Shown here piece after piece: positions 24,515-34,448 of a stretch of 64,000 nt of DNA. The number at the start of each line of letters is the position of its first letter. The stretch's first letter is position 1. This stretch comes from Aestuariispira insulae (GTDB lineage Bacteria; Pseudomonadota; Alphaproteobacteria; UBA8366; Aestuariispiraceae): positions 1-64,000 of the forward strand of contig NZ_QRDW01000001.1 of assembly GCF_003385955.1 (NCBI RefSeq), written 5' to 3'. A program made the translations under genes and the position numbers. Under the pieces are notes generated by a model. The model worked only from the letters and a program-made list of their open reading frames with translations. It had not been told where the DNA came from and did no database searches.

Positions 24515-25843
24515 TTATTCCGGTTTCCCGGCCACCGGCCCGAACAAATTCTCCATCTGTCCCACCAACTTGTCTGAAACCGAAATCGTCAGCTCCATGC
24601 CTTCGTTCAGATCCCGGCGTTCAATCACATGACAATTTTCATAGAGCCAGGCGATCTGTTTGCCGTCTCCATAGGCGACCAACCGGGTCATGCGCTCTTC
24701 TCCACGGGACAAGAGCTTCTCCAGAATCAAACCGAATGTATCAGTGCCATGACCGTTGATAGCAGACAATACGACGGTATTGTCCTCGCGCTCCGCCCGT
24801 TCAAAAACCGCGGATGCCTCTTCTTGATCCAGAAGATCAGCCTTGTTCCAGACCTGAACAATCGGCACATCGGAATCCAGGGACAGGCTTTCCAGCACTT
24901 CCTCCACATCCAGGCGCTGTTCTTCGCTGTCCTCGCTGGCGATATCCCGCACATGAACGATGACATCCGCCTCGACAACCTCTTCCAGCGTCGCCCGGAA
25001 CGCGGCAACTAGGTCGGTTGGAAGATCAGAGATAAAACCGACCGTGTCCGATAGAATGACATTGCGCCCTGTTTCCAATCGTATCGCCCGCATGGTGGGA
25101 TCAAGAGTCGCAAAGAGCAAATCTTTGGCAAACACTTCAGAACCGGTCATATAGTTGAAAAGTGTGGATTTTCCGGCGTTTGTATAACCAACCAATGCCA
25201 CAACAGGATAAGGCACACGCTGCCTGGCGGAACGCTGTAACTCCCGGGTGCGCTTTACTGTTTCCAATTCACGATTCAGCTTGCCGATACGCTCGTCAAT
25301 CAAACGGCGGTCAATTTCAAGCTGACTTTCCCCGGGTCCACCAATAAAGCCGAGACCACCGCGCTGGCGCTCCAAATGGGTCCAACTACGCACCAGCCGC
25401 GAGCGCTGGAATTTCATCGCCGCCAATTCAACCTGTAACCGGCCTTCATGGGTGCGGGCCCTGGCTCCGAAAATCTCAAGGATAAGCCCGGTCCGGTCAA
25501 TAACCTTGCAGCCCCATTCCTTTTCAAGGTTGCGCTGCTGAACAGGGGTCAGCGCACAATCCATGATCACCAGGTCGATCTCCATCTCTTCCACAAGATG
25601 GGCCATGCGCTCACGCACACCGCCACCGATCAAGGTGCCTGGCTGGACTTTGTCCACCCGGATATTTTCCGCATGCACAACATGAAGATCGATGGCCTGG
25701 GTCAGGCCAACCGCTTCTTCAAGCCGTTTTTCAGGGTCGCGCAATCTTTCACCACGCTGGCGGATGACCGGATGAAGCACAAGAGCCCGGCTCTGTTCAG
25801 CCGGGCCCCCACCCTCTCCGATCGCACTGGAATGCGTCGGCAA
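24515..25843 (-). CDS. hflX: Ribosome-splitting GTPase HflX
   Basis: About 442 residues. The N-terminal HflX nucleotide-binding-like domain contains 'LIGGGVRERMAHLVEEMEIDLVI', the glycine-rich linker has 'GGLGFIGGPGESQLEIDRR', and the G domain has 'GYTNAGKSTLFN' (G1), 'ATLDPT', 'DTVGFISDLP' (G3) and 'NKAD' (G4). HflX rescues stalled ribosomes in stress. The best start is TTG 25843, with AGGA six bases upstream and 13 bases after hfq's stop; the frame is open further upstream but would overlap hfq. The hfq-hflX order is conserved in Proteobacteria. Confidence 0.93.
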   Translation of the reverse strand: MPTHSSAIGEGGGPAEQSRALVLHPVIRQRGERLRDPEKRLEEAVGLTQAIDLHVVHAENIRVDKVQPGTLIGGGVRERMAHLVEEMEIDLVIMDCALTPVQQRNLEKEWGCKVIDRTGLILEIFGARARTHEGRLQVELAAMKFQRSRLVRSWTHLERQRGGLGFIGGPGESQLEIDRRLIDERIGKLNRELETVKRTRELQRSARQRVPYPVVALVGYTNAGKSTLFNYMTGSEVFAKDLLFATLDPTMRAIRLETGRNVILSDTVGFISDLPTDLVAAFRATLEEVVEADVIVHVRDIASEDSEEQRLDVEEVLESLSLDSDVPIVQVWNKADLLDQEEASAVFERAEREDNTVVLSAINGHGTDTFGLILEKLLSRGEERMTRLVAYGDGKQIAWLYENCHVIERRDLNEGMELTISVSDKLVGQMENLFGPVAGKPE

Positions 25844-25856
25844 TTTCGTTCCTAAC

Positions 25857-26099
25857 TTACTCTTCTTCTTTATCCGGCTCAAACAGCTGAACCGGGGTCG
25901 ACGGCATAATCGTCGAGATGGCGTGTTTATACACCAACTGAGAATGCGCATCCCGCCGCAGCAGGACACAGAAATTGTCAAACCAAGTAATGATGCCCTG
26001 CAGTTTTACACCATTGACCAGGAAAACAGTCACGGATGCTTTATTCTTACGCAGGTTATTCAGAAAGACGTCTTGCAGGTTTTGGTTCTTTTCGGACAT
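25857..26099 (-). CDS. hfq: RNA chaperone Hfq
   Basis: An 80-residue Hfq. The Sm1 motif '[20 protein letters not shown]' and the Sm2 '[10 protein letters not shown]' are intact, with '[15 protein letters not shown]' at the N-terminus. It forms hexamers that pair small RNAs with mRNAs. The acidic C-terminal tail is short, as usual in alphaproteobacteria. The start is ATG 26099, with AGGGGG five bases upstream. Confidence 0.97.
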   Translation of the reverse strand: MSEKNQNLQDVFLNNLRKNKASVTVFLVNGVKLQGIITWFDNFCVLLRRDAHSQLVYKHAISTIMPSTPVQLFEPDKEEE

Positions 26100-26257
26100 T
26101 AATGCCCCCTGTATTCTTATTGTTTGAGGCAATCGCCACCATTGCCCATTCCATCGCGAGGGTACCCCGTCAATTACTTCTATTCAATATCAGAGTTAGA
26201 TGGCAACACTATAATTCCCAAAGGAAATTGAATTTTCATCTCTCTAGAGGTTTCTTT

Positions 26258-26950
26258 CTAGTCCATCAGGTCCCGGACAGCCTTCAACAAACCGATACTG
26301 TTGACCACATCCAATTGCGGAGGATGCTTATGAAACTCGTCCGCCTCCGGATTATCCTGATGAATCAAAACTGCAGAACAACCTGTACGATGAGCGATTT
26401 CCATATCCACCCCGGAATCCCCCACAAACCAGATCTCCGGTCCCGCCGTTAGGCCCGCACGCTCTAGCAGCATGGTCAGCGGGTCAGGAGCCGGCTTGTC
26501 CCTGGCGGCATCGCCCGCACCGATAATCTCGCCAAAATAGCCCGTCCAGTCCAAATGATCGGCTTCATCCCGCAGATAGTTGCCGGTTTTATTGGAGACC
26601 ACCCCCAGAAAGATGCCGTCACCGTAGAGCGCTTGCAGCATCTCACCGGCACCAGCCATGGGGATCAGGGCTTCCAGATGAATTGCCCGGAAACGCCCGT
26701 AAAAATATTCGCGCACCTCTTCCCACTTTTCTCCGAACAGTTCCGGGAAACTGTCGCGCAGGGAATAACGAACGTTGCCCATCACCGTTTCCAGGCTCCA
26801 GGGTTCCCGCCCATAAGCCACGAAAGTTTCAGACAAAGCCTGGTGTATCACCGGCCAGCTGTTGACCAGGGTATTATCCCAATCAAACAAAATGGCTTTC
26901 GGTTTCGGCAAGGAGACTACCTCACCGCCAATCTTGGCTTCCGCTCGCAT
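26258..26950 (-). CDS. HAD-family phosphatase (phosphoglycolate phosphatase-like)
   Basis: About 230 residues. HAD motif I is 'ILFDWDNTLVNSW', motif II is 'VSNKTG', and motifs III/IV are 'DKPAPDPL' and 'WFVGDSGVDMEIA'. The cap domain between I and II fits the Gph/PGP-like type. ATG 26950 shares one base with the stop of the aminotransferase gene (TGATG) and has a GGGGG stretch upstream. Substrate not determined. Confidence 0.87.
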   Translation of the reverse strand: MRAEAKIGGEVVSLPKPKAILFDWDNTLVNSWPVIHQALSETFVAYGREPWSLETVMGNVRYSLRDSFPELFGEKWEEVREYFYGRFRAIHLEALIPMAGAGEMLQALYGDGIFLGVVSNKTGNYLRDEADHLDWTGYFGEIIGAGDAARDKPAPDPLTMLLERAGLTAGPEIWFVGDSGVDMEIAHRTGCSAVLIHQDNPEADEFHKHPPQLDVVNSIGLLKAVRDLMD

Positions 26951-27813
26951 CAACTAGCCCCCTTGCCACCGGCGTATTCCTGATAAGCCGCAAGAAGCTT
27001 CAGACCAAAAGAACCGGGCTTGCCATTGCCCAGAACATGGTCATCAATTTTGACAATCGGTGTCACAAAAGATGTTGCGCTGGTGGCATAGGCCTCCAAC
27101 GCCTCATAGGCTTCCTGAAGGGTGAAAGCACGTTCTTCCACCTCAATGCCGTTTTCCACCGCCAATTCCAGAACAGTCTTTCTGGTAATCCCATGCAAAA
27201 TGTCCTGGTTCAGTTGCCTGGTCACCAGCTTCTTCTCCTTGGTCAGGATCCACGCATTGGAAGAGGTTCCTTCCGTCACGTAACCGTCGTCATCCACCTG
27301 CCAGGCCTCGTAAGCACCGGCTTCCACAGCCGCCTGCTTGCCCAGGCAGTTTGGCAGCAATCCAATGGTCTTGATATCACGGCGCGCCCAGCGCTGTTCG
27401 GGCACGGTAATGATTTCCACGCCATCGGTGAATTTCGCCATTCGGGCAAAATCCATCCGTTTGGTGGTCATGACCAAGGCAGGTTTCACCGGTTTGGTCG
27501 GGAAAGCATGGTTTCGCGGTGCGACGCCACGTGTGACCTGCATATAAACCAACCCATTGTCGATGCCGTTTCGCTTGACCATTTCGCGGCAAATCATGCG
27601 GATCACATCCCGTTTCACCGGCATATCAATCCGCAACTCGGACAAGGACCGTTCCAACCGATCCAAATGGCCGGCTTCGTCAACCATCTTACCGTTCAGG
27701 ATAGTCACCACTTCATAGACACCATCTCCAAGCTGATATCCCCGGTCTTCGATATGGACCGTTGCCTCACCATGATGGCAATAACGTCCGTTGACATAGG
27801 CGTAACGCGGCAT
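26950..27813 (-). CDS. D-amino acid aminotransferase (class IV PLP)
   Basis: A 287-residue fold-type IV PLP enzyme resembling D-alanine transaminase. 'RGYQLGDGVYEV' near 24-35 and the Lys in 'IKTIGLLPNCLGKQAA' (Schiff-base Lys region), 'GYVTEGTSSNAWI' and 'HGITRKTVLELA' match the family. It would interconvert D-alanine and D-glutamate with their keto acids; a branched-chain or 4-amino-4-deoxychorismate lyase role is less likely. Start ATG with AAGAAGG eight bases upstream. Confidence 0.85.
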   Translation of the reverse strand: MPRYAYVNGRYCHHGEATVHIEDRGYQLGDGVYEVVTILNGKMVDEAGHLDRLERSLSELRIDMPVKRDVIRMICREMVKRNGIDNGLVYMQVTRGVAPRNHAFPTKPVKPALVMTTKRMDFARMAKFTDGVEIITVPEQRWARRDIKTIGLLPNCLGKQAAVEAGAYEAWQVDDDGYVTEGTSSNAWILTKEKKLVTRQLNQDILHGITRKTVLELAVENGIEVEERAFTLQEAYEALEAYATSATSFVTPIVKIDDHVLGNGKPGSFGLKLLAAYQEYAGGKGAS

Positions 27814-27858
27814 CGACTTAACCTTCTTCTTACTAATTTGTGATCACATTGACTGGAT

Positions 27859-29235
27859 TTAGAAATATTCCAGTCGGACCGCAAACATTTTTTCCACTTT
27901 CCGGACGGATTCCGCGGCCACCATCATGATCACGATATCGTTTTCCTGAATATCCGTGCTGGGTCGCGGAATGATAACCTCATCCCCACGGACAATCGCG
28001 CCGACCAAAATGCCTTTGGGAAGCTTGGCTTCCTTGATCTTCTTCCCCACCAGCGGTGACGTTGCCAGGGCTTCCGCCTCAATAATTTCCGCAAAACCGT
28101 CGCGCAGTGAATGAACAGAGCGGATCCGGCCACGCCGGACATGCTGTAAAATTGTGGAAGCCGTGATTTCACGCGGCGAAACCACCACATCAATCCCAAG
28201 CGTCGTAATCAGCGGCGCATAGCTGTTCTTATTCACCAGAGTTACGGCACGCTCAACGCCAAACCGCTTGGCCAGCAAAGAGGACAGGATATTGGTTTCA
28301 TCATCATCAGTAACGGAAATGATCGTTTCCGCCTGATGGATATTGGCTTCTTCCAGGATCTCGCTGTCCAGGCCATCGCCCAAAATCACATTGGTGGTCG
28401 GCAATTCCTCCGCAACGATGCGTGCCCGGGCCTTAGATTGCTCGATGATCCGAACAGAATAGCCTTCGTCAGAATCCTCCAGATTCTTCGCCACGAATGT
28501 GCCGATATTACCGCCACCGACAATAATGATCCTGCGGGTTTTCTTGTCCTCATGGCCAAAAACCGCCATGGCGCGGGAGACATGCTCTTTATCGGCAACA
28601 AAATAAATCTCATCGCCGGGCAGCATCTGATCATTGGAGGTCGGAATGATCATGCGTTCATCGCGCAAAATCGCGATGACCACGATATTCAGGTCCGGGA
28701 ACAGGGAAGTCAGCTGGCGCAACGGGGTATTGATCACCGGCGTGTCTTCGGTACAACGCACACCAATCACCCTCACTTTGTCATCCCCCATGGGCAGGAT
28801 GTCAAAAGCGCCCGGCGCCCGCAGACGACGCCCAATGGCCCGTGCTACCTCTTTTTCCGGTGAAATGATCACATCGATGGGCAGGTGCTCGCGCGCGAAC
28901 AAGTCTCCCCACATAGGATTGAGATAATTTTGCTGCCGGATGCGCGCAATCTTGGTCGGCACATTAAAAAGAGAATGCGCAACCTGGCATGCCGTCATAT
29001 TCACTTCATCGGTGAAGGTCACAGCGATCAACATGTCCGCATTCTCGGCCCCTGCCCGCTCAAGGACATCCGGATGGGCCGCATGTCCGACAAAAGCCTG
29101 CACATCAAGCTGATCGTTGATCTTGCCGATCAGCTCCGGAGACTGGTCAACGACGGTCACATCATTCTGTTCGCTCGATAAGTATCGGGCCAGGTGAAAC
29201 CCAACCTGACCCGCGCCGCAAATAACTACTTTCAT
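27859..29235 (-). CDS. trkA: Trk potassium uptake regulatory protein TrkA
   Basis: A 458-residue cytosolic protein with two RCK/TrkA-N NAD-binding domains, starting 'MKVVICGAGQVGFHLARYL' and 'RRIIIVGGGNIGTFVAKNL', each followed by a TrkA-C domain. It gates TrkH/TrkG potassium transporters. Its location just downstream of ntrX is the common arrangement in alphaproteobacteria. TrkH is not in the window. Confidence 0.93.
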   Translation of the reverse strand: MKVVICGAGQVGFHLARYLSSEQNDVTVVDQSPELIGKINDQLDVQAFVGHAAHPDVLERAGAENADMLIAVTFTDEVNMTACQVAHSLFNVPTKIARIRQQNYLNPMWGDLFAREHLPIDVIISPEKEVARAIGRRLRAPGAFDILPMGDDKVRVIGVRCTEDTPVINTPLRQLTSLFPDLNIVVIAILRDERMIIPTSNDQMLPGDEIYFVADKEHVSRAMAVFGHEDKKTRRIIIVGGGNIGTFVAKNLEDSDEGYSVRIIEQSKARARIVAEELPTTNVILGDGLDSEILEEANIHQAETIISVTDDDETNILSSLLAKRFGVERAVTLVNKNSYAPLITTLGIDVVVSPREITASTILQHVRRGRIRSVHSLRDGFAEIIEAEALATSPLVGKKIKEAKLPKGILVGAIVRGDEVIIPRPSTDIQENDIVIMMVAAESVRKVEKMFAVRLEYF

Positions 29236-29314
29236 CGGATAAAATACCCTTTGTTAAACCCGTCTCTGGCCAACAGCCCTATATCACGGGGCTTGCCGGA
29301 TCCAGAAACATGTT

Positions 29315-30715
29315 TCAACCAACCGCCTTTTGTTTGGGACCGCCATTCATGCCGAGCCCTTTCAATTTCCGATGCAGGGCGGCGCGGTCCATGCCGACAA
29401 ACTCTGCCGTGCGGCTGATATTGCCGCCGAACCGGGTCAGATGGAAAAGCAGATAATCCCGTTCAAAAGCCTCGCGCGCTTCACGCAAAGGCAGGCTCAT
29501 CACCTCAGCAGCATTGCCCCATCCCACCAGATTCTCTTCTTCGCTCTCGTTCAGCGCCGCAGAGACACTGTCCGCGCCAATCAGATCACAGGAATCGCCA
29601 GGGGCCAGAATCAACAGTCGCTCAAGAACATTGCTGAGTTCCCAAACGTTGCCCGGCCAGCCATACCCCTGCAAGGCAGCGAGCGCATCGTCGCCCAGGG
29701 CACGTGCCGTACGTCCCTTTGCTGTTGCCGAACGGTCCATCAGATAGGTTACAAGGGCAGGTATATCACCACGACGGGCACTCAGGGGCGGAATGGCCAG
29801 CGGCACAACATTCAACCGATAATAGAGATCCTCGCGGAACACCCCTTGTTCGATCAAAGCGTTAAGGTCCCGGTTTGTGGTAGCCAGCACGCGCACATTC
29901 ACATCAACCCAGGTATCTCCACCCAGGCGTTGGAATTTTTGTGAATGTAGCACGCGTACGATCTTTCCCTGCGTTTCCAGGGACATGTCGGCCACTTCAT
30001 CCAACAGAAGCGTACCGCCATGAGCTTCCTCCAGAACACCGATCTTTCGGCGATCATGCTCTGTCGCTTCAACGCCAAACAACGCGGCATCGATGGTTTC
30101 CGGTTCCAGGCTAGCACAGTTCAGAACCACAAACGGGCCGTCCGCACGGGTGGAATTCTTATGGATCAGGCGTGCAACCAGGCTTTTGCCCGCTCCGGGT
30201 GCACCTGTGATCATCACACGGCTTTCCGTTGCTGCAACCTTCTCAATAGCTTTACGCACATCCTGGATCTGGACACTGTCGCCGATTAGTCCCGTGATCC
30301 CACCACCGGTCAGTTTCTGCAGCTCTTCATTTTCCCGCCGGAGCTTTGCCTCACTCAGAGCACGATCAATGGTATGCAGCAGCACATCCGTCTTGAATGG
30401 TTTGGAAATAAAATCATAGGCACCAATCTTCGTGGCGCTCACGGCCATATCAAACGTACCGTGACCGCTGATCATGATGATCGGCAGGCTGGGATGATCT
30501 CTTTTAATATTCTCTAGAATCTGCAGCCCGTCATGCTCACTGGCATTCAGCCAGACATCAAGAATCACCAAAGACGGTTGGCGCGCGGCAACCGCACTAT
30601 AGGCCTGCGCGCTGTTGGCGGCTTCACGGGTCTCAAAGCCTTCATCTTCCAGGATACCAGCCATTTGCATCCGGATATCGGCTTCATCATCAACAATCAG
30701 GATATCAGCTGCCAT
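29315..30715 (-). CDS. ntrX: Response regulator NtrX
   Basis: A 466-residue NtrC-type regulator. The receiver domain has Asp53 as phospho-acceptor. The AAA+ domain has a Walker A-like 'GAPGAGKSLVARLIH' and Walker B 'GGTLLLDEVADM', and the Fis-type HTH is at the end (NISRTAEFVGMDRAALHRKL). The sigma-54 contact loop GAFTGA is missing: its place is taken by 'VEATEHDRRKIGVLEEA', so it probably does not activate sigma-54. The start overlaps the end of ntrY by 11 bp. Partner of NtrY in nitrogen, redox and envelope control. Confidence 0.93.
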   Translation of the reverse strand: MAADILIVDDEADIRMQMAGILEDEGFETREAANSAQAYSAVAARQPSLVILDVWLNASEHDGLQILENIKRDHPSLPIIMISGHGTFDMAVSATKIGAYDFISKPFKTDVLLHTIDRALSEAKLRRENEELQKLTGGGITGLIGDSVQIQDVRKAIEKVAATESRVMITGAPGAGKSLVARLIHKNSTRADGPFVVLNCASLEPETIDAALFGVEATEHDRRKIGVLEEAHGGTLLLDEVADMSLETQGKIVRVLHSQKFQRLGGDTWVDVNVRVLATTNRDLNALIEQGVFREDLYYRLNVVPLAIPPLSARRGDIPALVTYLMDRSATAKGRTARALGDDALAALQGYGWPGNVWELSNVLERLLILAPGDSCDLIGADSVSAALNESEEENLVGWGNAAEVMSLPLREAREAFERDYLLFHLTRFGGNISRTAEFVGMDRAALHRKLKGLGMNGGPKQKAVG

Positions 30716-32996
30716 GGGACAGTTTTTCCTTACTTTCTTGCTCTTCTGGGCCAGGTTCCGTCTCCTGGCGTCGATTAAAATACAAGGTCACATGCGCGCC
30801 GCCTTCCGGGCCTTGCGCATCTTCCAGGATCAAACCGCCCTGGTGGTCCTCCATGATTTTCTTGACAATGGCCAGCCCCAACCCGGTCCCCTTCTTGCGG
30901 GTTGTGACATAAGGTTCGGTCAACCTGTCGCGGCCTTCCTGAGGAAGCCCCTTACCATTGTCGATTACCTCTACCAGGATTTTGTCCGCATCCTGCCGCA
31001 AACGCAACGTGATATTTCCCTGATATGCTGTGCCAGCATCATCCTGACGCCCGACAATCGCGTCATGGGCATTCTGCAGCAGGTTTACCACCACTTGAGA
31101 AATCTGTCGGCTGTCACAATCCAGATACAGAGCTCCCTCCGGGATCTCTGTCTCATAGCGAATATGTGTGTTCGCATTTTTTTGCAAAAATACGGCCTGA
31201 CGGCATATATCGGAGAGATTTTGCCGCTGTATTGTCGGTTTCGGCATGCGGGCAAAGCTGGAAAACTCCGTAACCATCCGCTCGATATCATCCACTTGGC
31301 GTATAATCGTATCCACGCACCCCTGGAACGTTTCGGGATCGGTTTGGATCTGCTTGAGATATTTTCGTTTCAACCGTTCAGCGGAAAGCTGGATCGGGGT
31401 CAGCGGGTTCTTGATCTCATGGGCGATGCGTCGCGCCACATCCGCCCAGGCCGCTTTTCTCTGTGCCGCAAGCAAATCGGACATATCGTCAAAGGTCACG
31501 ACAAATCCTGATAGTTTACCCTGGCTCGATTCTTTCGAGATACGAACAAACAACGTGGTTGTTTCGCCTTCGCGCTCCACTTTAACTTCTTCTTCCACAT
31601 GCTTACCACCGCGAAGCTTCTGCGCCTGATTGATCACCTCGGAAAGCTCTGGCACAACCGCGCTTAGTTCGTGGCCCGTTAACTCTTCCAAATCAATACC
31701 CAGAAGGATAGAGGCGGAACGGTTGGGCAGATCTATGCGCCCCTTAGCATCCAGTCCGATCACACCGGCAGAGACCCCAGTCAAAACAGCTTCGCTAAAC
31801 CGTCGTCTTTCATCAATCTGCTGCGCGGCATCCAGCAATTCGCCACGCTGCGATTCCAACTGACTGGTCATACGGTTGAAGGCACGGCTGAGAACCCCAA
31901 GTTCGTCAGTGGCGGCCAGTTCAGGAACCCGGGTATTCAAATCCCCGCCCCGGACCTTTTCCGTCGCCGCAATCAGTTCACTGATTGGCTGGGTCAGCCG
32001 GGAGGCAAAGATCAAGCCGATCCAGACCGAGCCCAGCAACAGCAATAGCGCCACCACGATGAACGCTAACAGGAAAATCACCTTGATACCGGAACGCTCA
32101 CCTTCCAGCCGTTCGAACTGCGCGACTGCGGTTCTCGTTTGTTCGGTTCTGGAAAGGACAGTTGAATCCACATAGCGCCCCACCAACAAGAACCGTTCCT
32201 GTAAAAAATTGTCCAGACGCACCAGCGCGCGCACACGATCATCCTGACTGGCTTCCAGGAGAACAACCTCCCCATCCCGCGCATCTTTGATGGCTTCCTG
32301 GGGGATCGGCTCCAACTCCAGCACGAGGGTCAATCCAGAGCGTGCGATCACCCCTGCGTCCGGATTAAAAATGAGGGCTTCGTGAATTCCACGGAGCTGG
32401 GAATGGATATTTAGCGCCGCGTGCAGCTTATTCGTGTCATTTTCAAGCTGGAAGGCATCCCGGCTGATTCCTCGTGCAATCCTGAGAGCGTCGCTTTGAA
32501 CATTCTTCTGATGTTCTTTCAAATAGGCTTCCGCAACCGCCTGGCTTTCGGACAAAGCTGTACGTACCCGATCCGAGAACCAGGATTCCAAGCCCAAATC
32601 AAAAAACAGCAGGGAAAAGACCGATACAACTATCGTTGGCGCAACCGAAAGTGCGCCGAACATCACGACTAGGCGGACATGCAATTGTGCGCCGGCCGAG
32701 CCCCGCCGACGGGCAGACCAGATACTGACAATCTTCCGGATCACCAAAATGCCCAGCATCAGCAAAAGAACCAGATCCAAAGAGATGAGGCTCATGATCT
32801 CCTGAGGGGAGGCATTGAGGTCGGAGCTGGTTAATACCGCATAGGTCGCGACCCCCGAGGCCGCTGCCAATCCAAGCAGAATGAAAGAAAAAACACGCTC
32901 CATCCGCAACGATAGTCGCAAACGTCCCGTTTTCTCGGTGCCCTGAGGTTTCTGTGCCGTTACATGCGTTTCTGATGAAACCAAACCGCTATTCAT
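30705..32996 (-). CDS. ntrY: Sensor histidine kinase NtrY
   Basis: A 763-residue membrane kinase. The N-terminal part has several helices (about 30-130), with an extracytoplasmic segment up to a helix near 305-330. A HAMP domain ('LTQPISELIAATEKVRGGDLNTRV'-type, split around 330-380) and a PAS domain follow. The phospho-acceptor is in 'IAHEIKNPLTPIQ', and the ATPase has 'DNGKGLPQEGRDRL' and 'GTGLGLAIVKKI'. Three bases separate its start from the stop of ntrC. Confidence 0.93.
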   Translation of the reverse strand: MNSGLVSSETHVTAQKPQGTEKTGRLRLSLRMERVFSFILLGLAAASGVATYAVLTSSDLNASPQEIMSLISLDLVLLLMLGILVIRKIVSIWSARRRGSAGAQLHVRLVVMFGALSVAPTIVVSVFSLLFFDLGLESWFSDRVRTALSESQAVAEAYLKEHQKNVQSDALRIARGISRDAFQLENDTNKLHAALNIHSQLRGIHEALIFNPDAGVIARSGLTLVLELEPIPQEAIKDARDGEVVLLEASQDDRVRALVRLDNFLQERFLLVGRYVDSTVLSRTEQTRTAVAQFERLEGERSGIKVIFLLAFIVVALLLLLGSVWIGLIFASRLTQPISELIAATEKVRGGDLNTRVPELAATDELGVLSRAFNRMTSQLESQRGELLDAAQQIDERRRFSEAVLTGVSAGVIGLDAKGRIDLPNRSASILLGIDLEELTGHELSAVVPELSEVINQAQKLRGGKHVEEEVKVEREGETTTLFVRISKESSQGKLSGFVVTFDDMSDLLAAQRKAAWADVARRIAHEIKNPLTPIQLSAERLKRKYLKQIQTDPETFQGCVDTIIRQVDDIERMVTEFSSFARMPKPTIQRQNLSDICRQAVFLQKNANTHIRYETEIPEGALYLDCDSRQISQVVVNLLQNAHDAIVGRQDDAGTAYQGNITLRLRQDADKILVEVIDNGKGLPQEGRDRLTEPYVTTRKKGTGLGLAIVKKIMEDHQGGLILEDAQGPEGGAHVTLYFNRRQETEPGPEEQESKEKLSHGS

Positions 32997-32999
32997 CGC

Positions 33000-34448
33000 T
33001 TAACGCCGCCCTCTCGCAACAGGAATATCAAGTTCACGAATTTTCTTACGCAATGTATTCCTGTTCAGGCCCAGGATTTCCGAAGCCTTCACCTGATTTC
33101 CATCCGTTGCCTCCAGGCAGAGGGAAATCAAGGGACGCTCCAACTCCCTCAAGATCTGCCCATAGACGCCTGACGCCGGAAAATCATTGCGATGCGCCTC
33201 AAAATATTTCCGAAGATGGCGTTCAATGGCCTGACTCAGACTCTCTTTATCCAGGAAATCGCCAGATAGAGTCTCGTAAGCAGGTTGATCCGACAGTTCT
33301 GCTTCAATGACATCCACATCAATCTGGTCCTGGGAATAGAGTGCCGCCAACCGACGGATAACATTCTCAAGTTCACGCACATTTCCTGGCCAGCGGGCCT
33401 GCTTCAACCGATCCACAGCGGCAGCGGTCAACGTTTTGGCCGGCAAACCATCTTCCACAGTCTGAGACAGGAAATGGCGGACAAGATCGGGAACATCATC
33501 CCGGCGCTCCCGCAGGGGCGGCACCCGGATCGGCACAACATTCAACCGGTAATAAAGATCCTCGCGGAACAATCCCTGCCCGACCAATTGTTTCAGATCC
33601 CTGTGGGTAGCCGCGACAATACGAACATCGGTTTTAATGGCAGAACGACCGCCCACCATTGAATACTCGCCTTCTTGCAACACCCGCAGCAATCGGGTTT
33701 GCGCCTCCATGGGCATATCACCAATTTCATCCAGAAAGAGAGTGCCGCCTTCCGCCTGCTCAAACTTCCCCGCCTGCCGGTTCACCGCGCCGGTAAACGC
33801 CCCTTTTTCATGGCCGAACAACTCACTTTCGATCAGATCCCGGGGGATGGCGGCCATATTGATAGCCACAAACGGTCCTTGACGGCGCTTGGAATATTCG
33901 TGCAAGGCCCGTGCAATCAGTTCTTTGCCGGTGCCTGATTCCCCAGTGATTAGGGCAGAAAGATCCGTTGCCGTCAGGCGGGCTATGACCCGGTAAACTT
34001 CCTGCATCGCCGGGGTCCGTCCGATCAATGGCAGGCGCTCGTCTTCGATCTCCGCCTGGTCGGTAGCGCTTTGTGCATCCTGAACGGCCTTGATGGCACG
34101 CTCGACGGTTTCCAGCAATTCGCTCAGATCAAACGGTTTGGGCAAATATTCAAAAGCACCACGTTCGGTGGCTTTCACGGCGGTTGTCAGCGTGTTTTGT
34201 GCGCTCATGGCAATAACCCGCAGATCCGGTCGGCGTTTTCTGATCTGCGGGATCAGATCCAAACCGTTGCCATCCGGCATGACCACATCGGTGATCACCA
34301 GGGCTCCAGCCCCATCCTCCACCCATTTCCAGAGTGTTGCTGCATTGCTGGTCAGCCGTACATCATAGCCCTGCCGGCCTAACGCCTGTCCTAACACTGT
34401 GCGAATTGCCCGGTCGTCATCCGCGACCAGAATGGTTTCCCCACTCAT
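33000..34448 (-). CDS. ntrC: Nitrogen regulator NtrC (sigma-54 activator)
   Basis: A 482-residue response regulator. Asp54 is in the receiver ([10 protein letters not shown]). The AAA+ domain has Walker A '[15 protein letters not shown]', intact 'GAFTGA', and '[13 protein letters not shown]'. The C-terminal Fis-type HTH is '[20 protein letters not shown]'. Activates sigma-54 promoters under nitrogen limitation after phosphorylation by NtrB. The ATG overlaps ntrB's stop by four bases. Confidence 0.96.
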   Translation of the reverse strand: MSGETILVADDDRAIRTVLGQALGRQGYDVRLTSNAATLWKWVEDGAGALVITDVVMPDGNGLDLIPQIRKRRPDLRVIAMSAQNTLTTAVKATERGAFEYLPKPFDLSELLETVERAIKAVQDAQSATDQAEIEDERLPLIGRTPAMQEVYRVIARLTATDLSALITGESGTGKELIARALHEYSKRRQGPFVAINMAAIPRDLIESELFGHEKGAFTGAVNRQAGKFEQAEGGTLFLDEIGDMPMEAQTRLLRVLQEGEYSMVGGRSAIKTDVRIVAATHRDLKQLVGQGLFREDLYYRLNVVPIRVPPLRERRDDVPDLVRHFLSQTVEDGLPAKTLTAAAVDRLKQARWPGNVRELENVIRRLAALYSQDQIDVDVIEAELSDQPAYETLSGDFLDKESLSQAIERHLRKYFEAHRNDFPASGVYGQILRELERPLISLCLEATDGNQVKASEILGLNRNTLRKKIRELDIPVARGRR

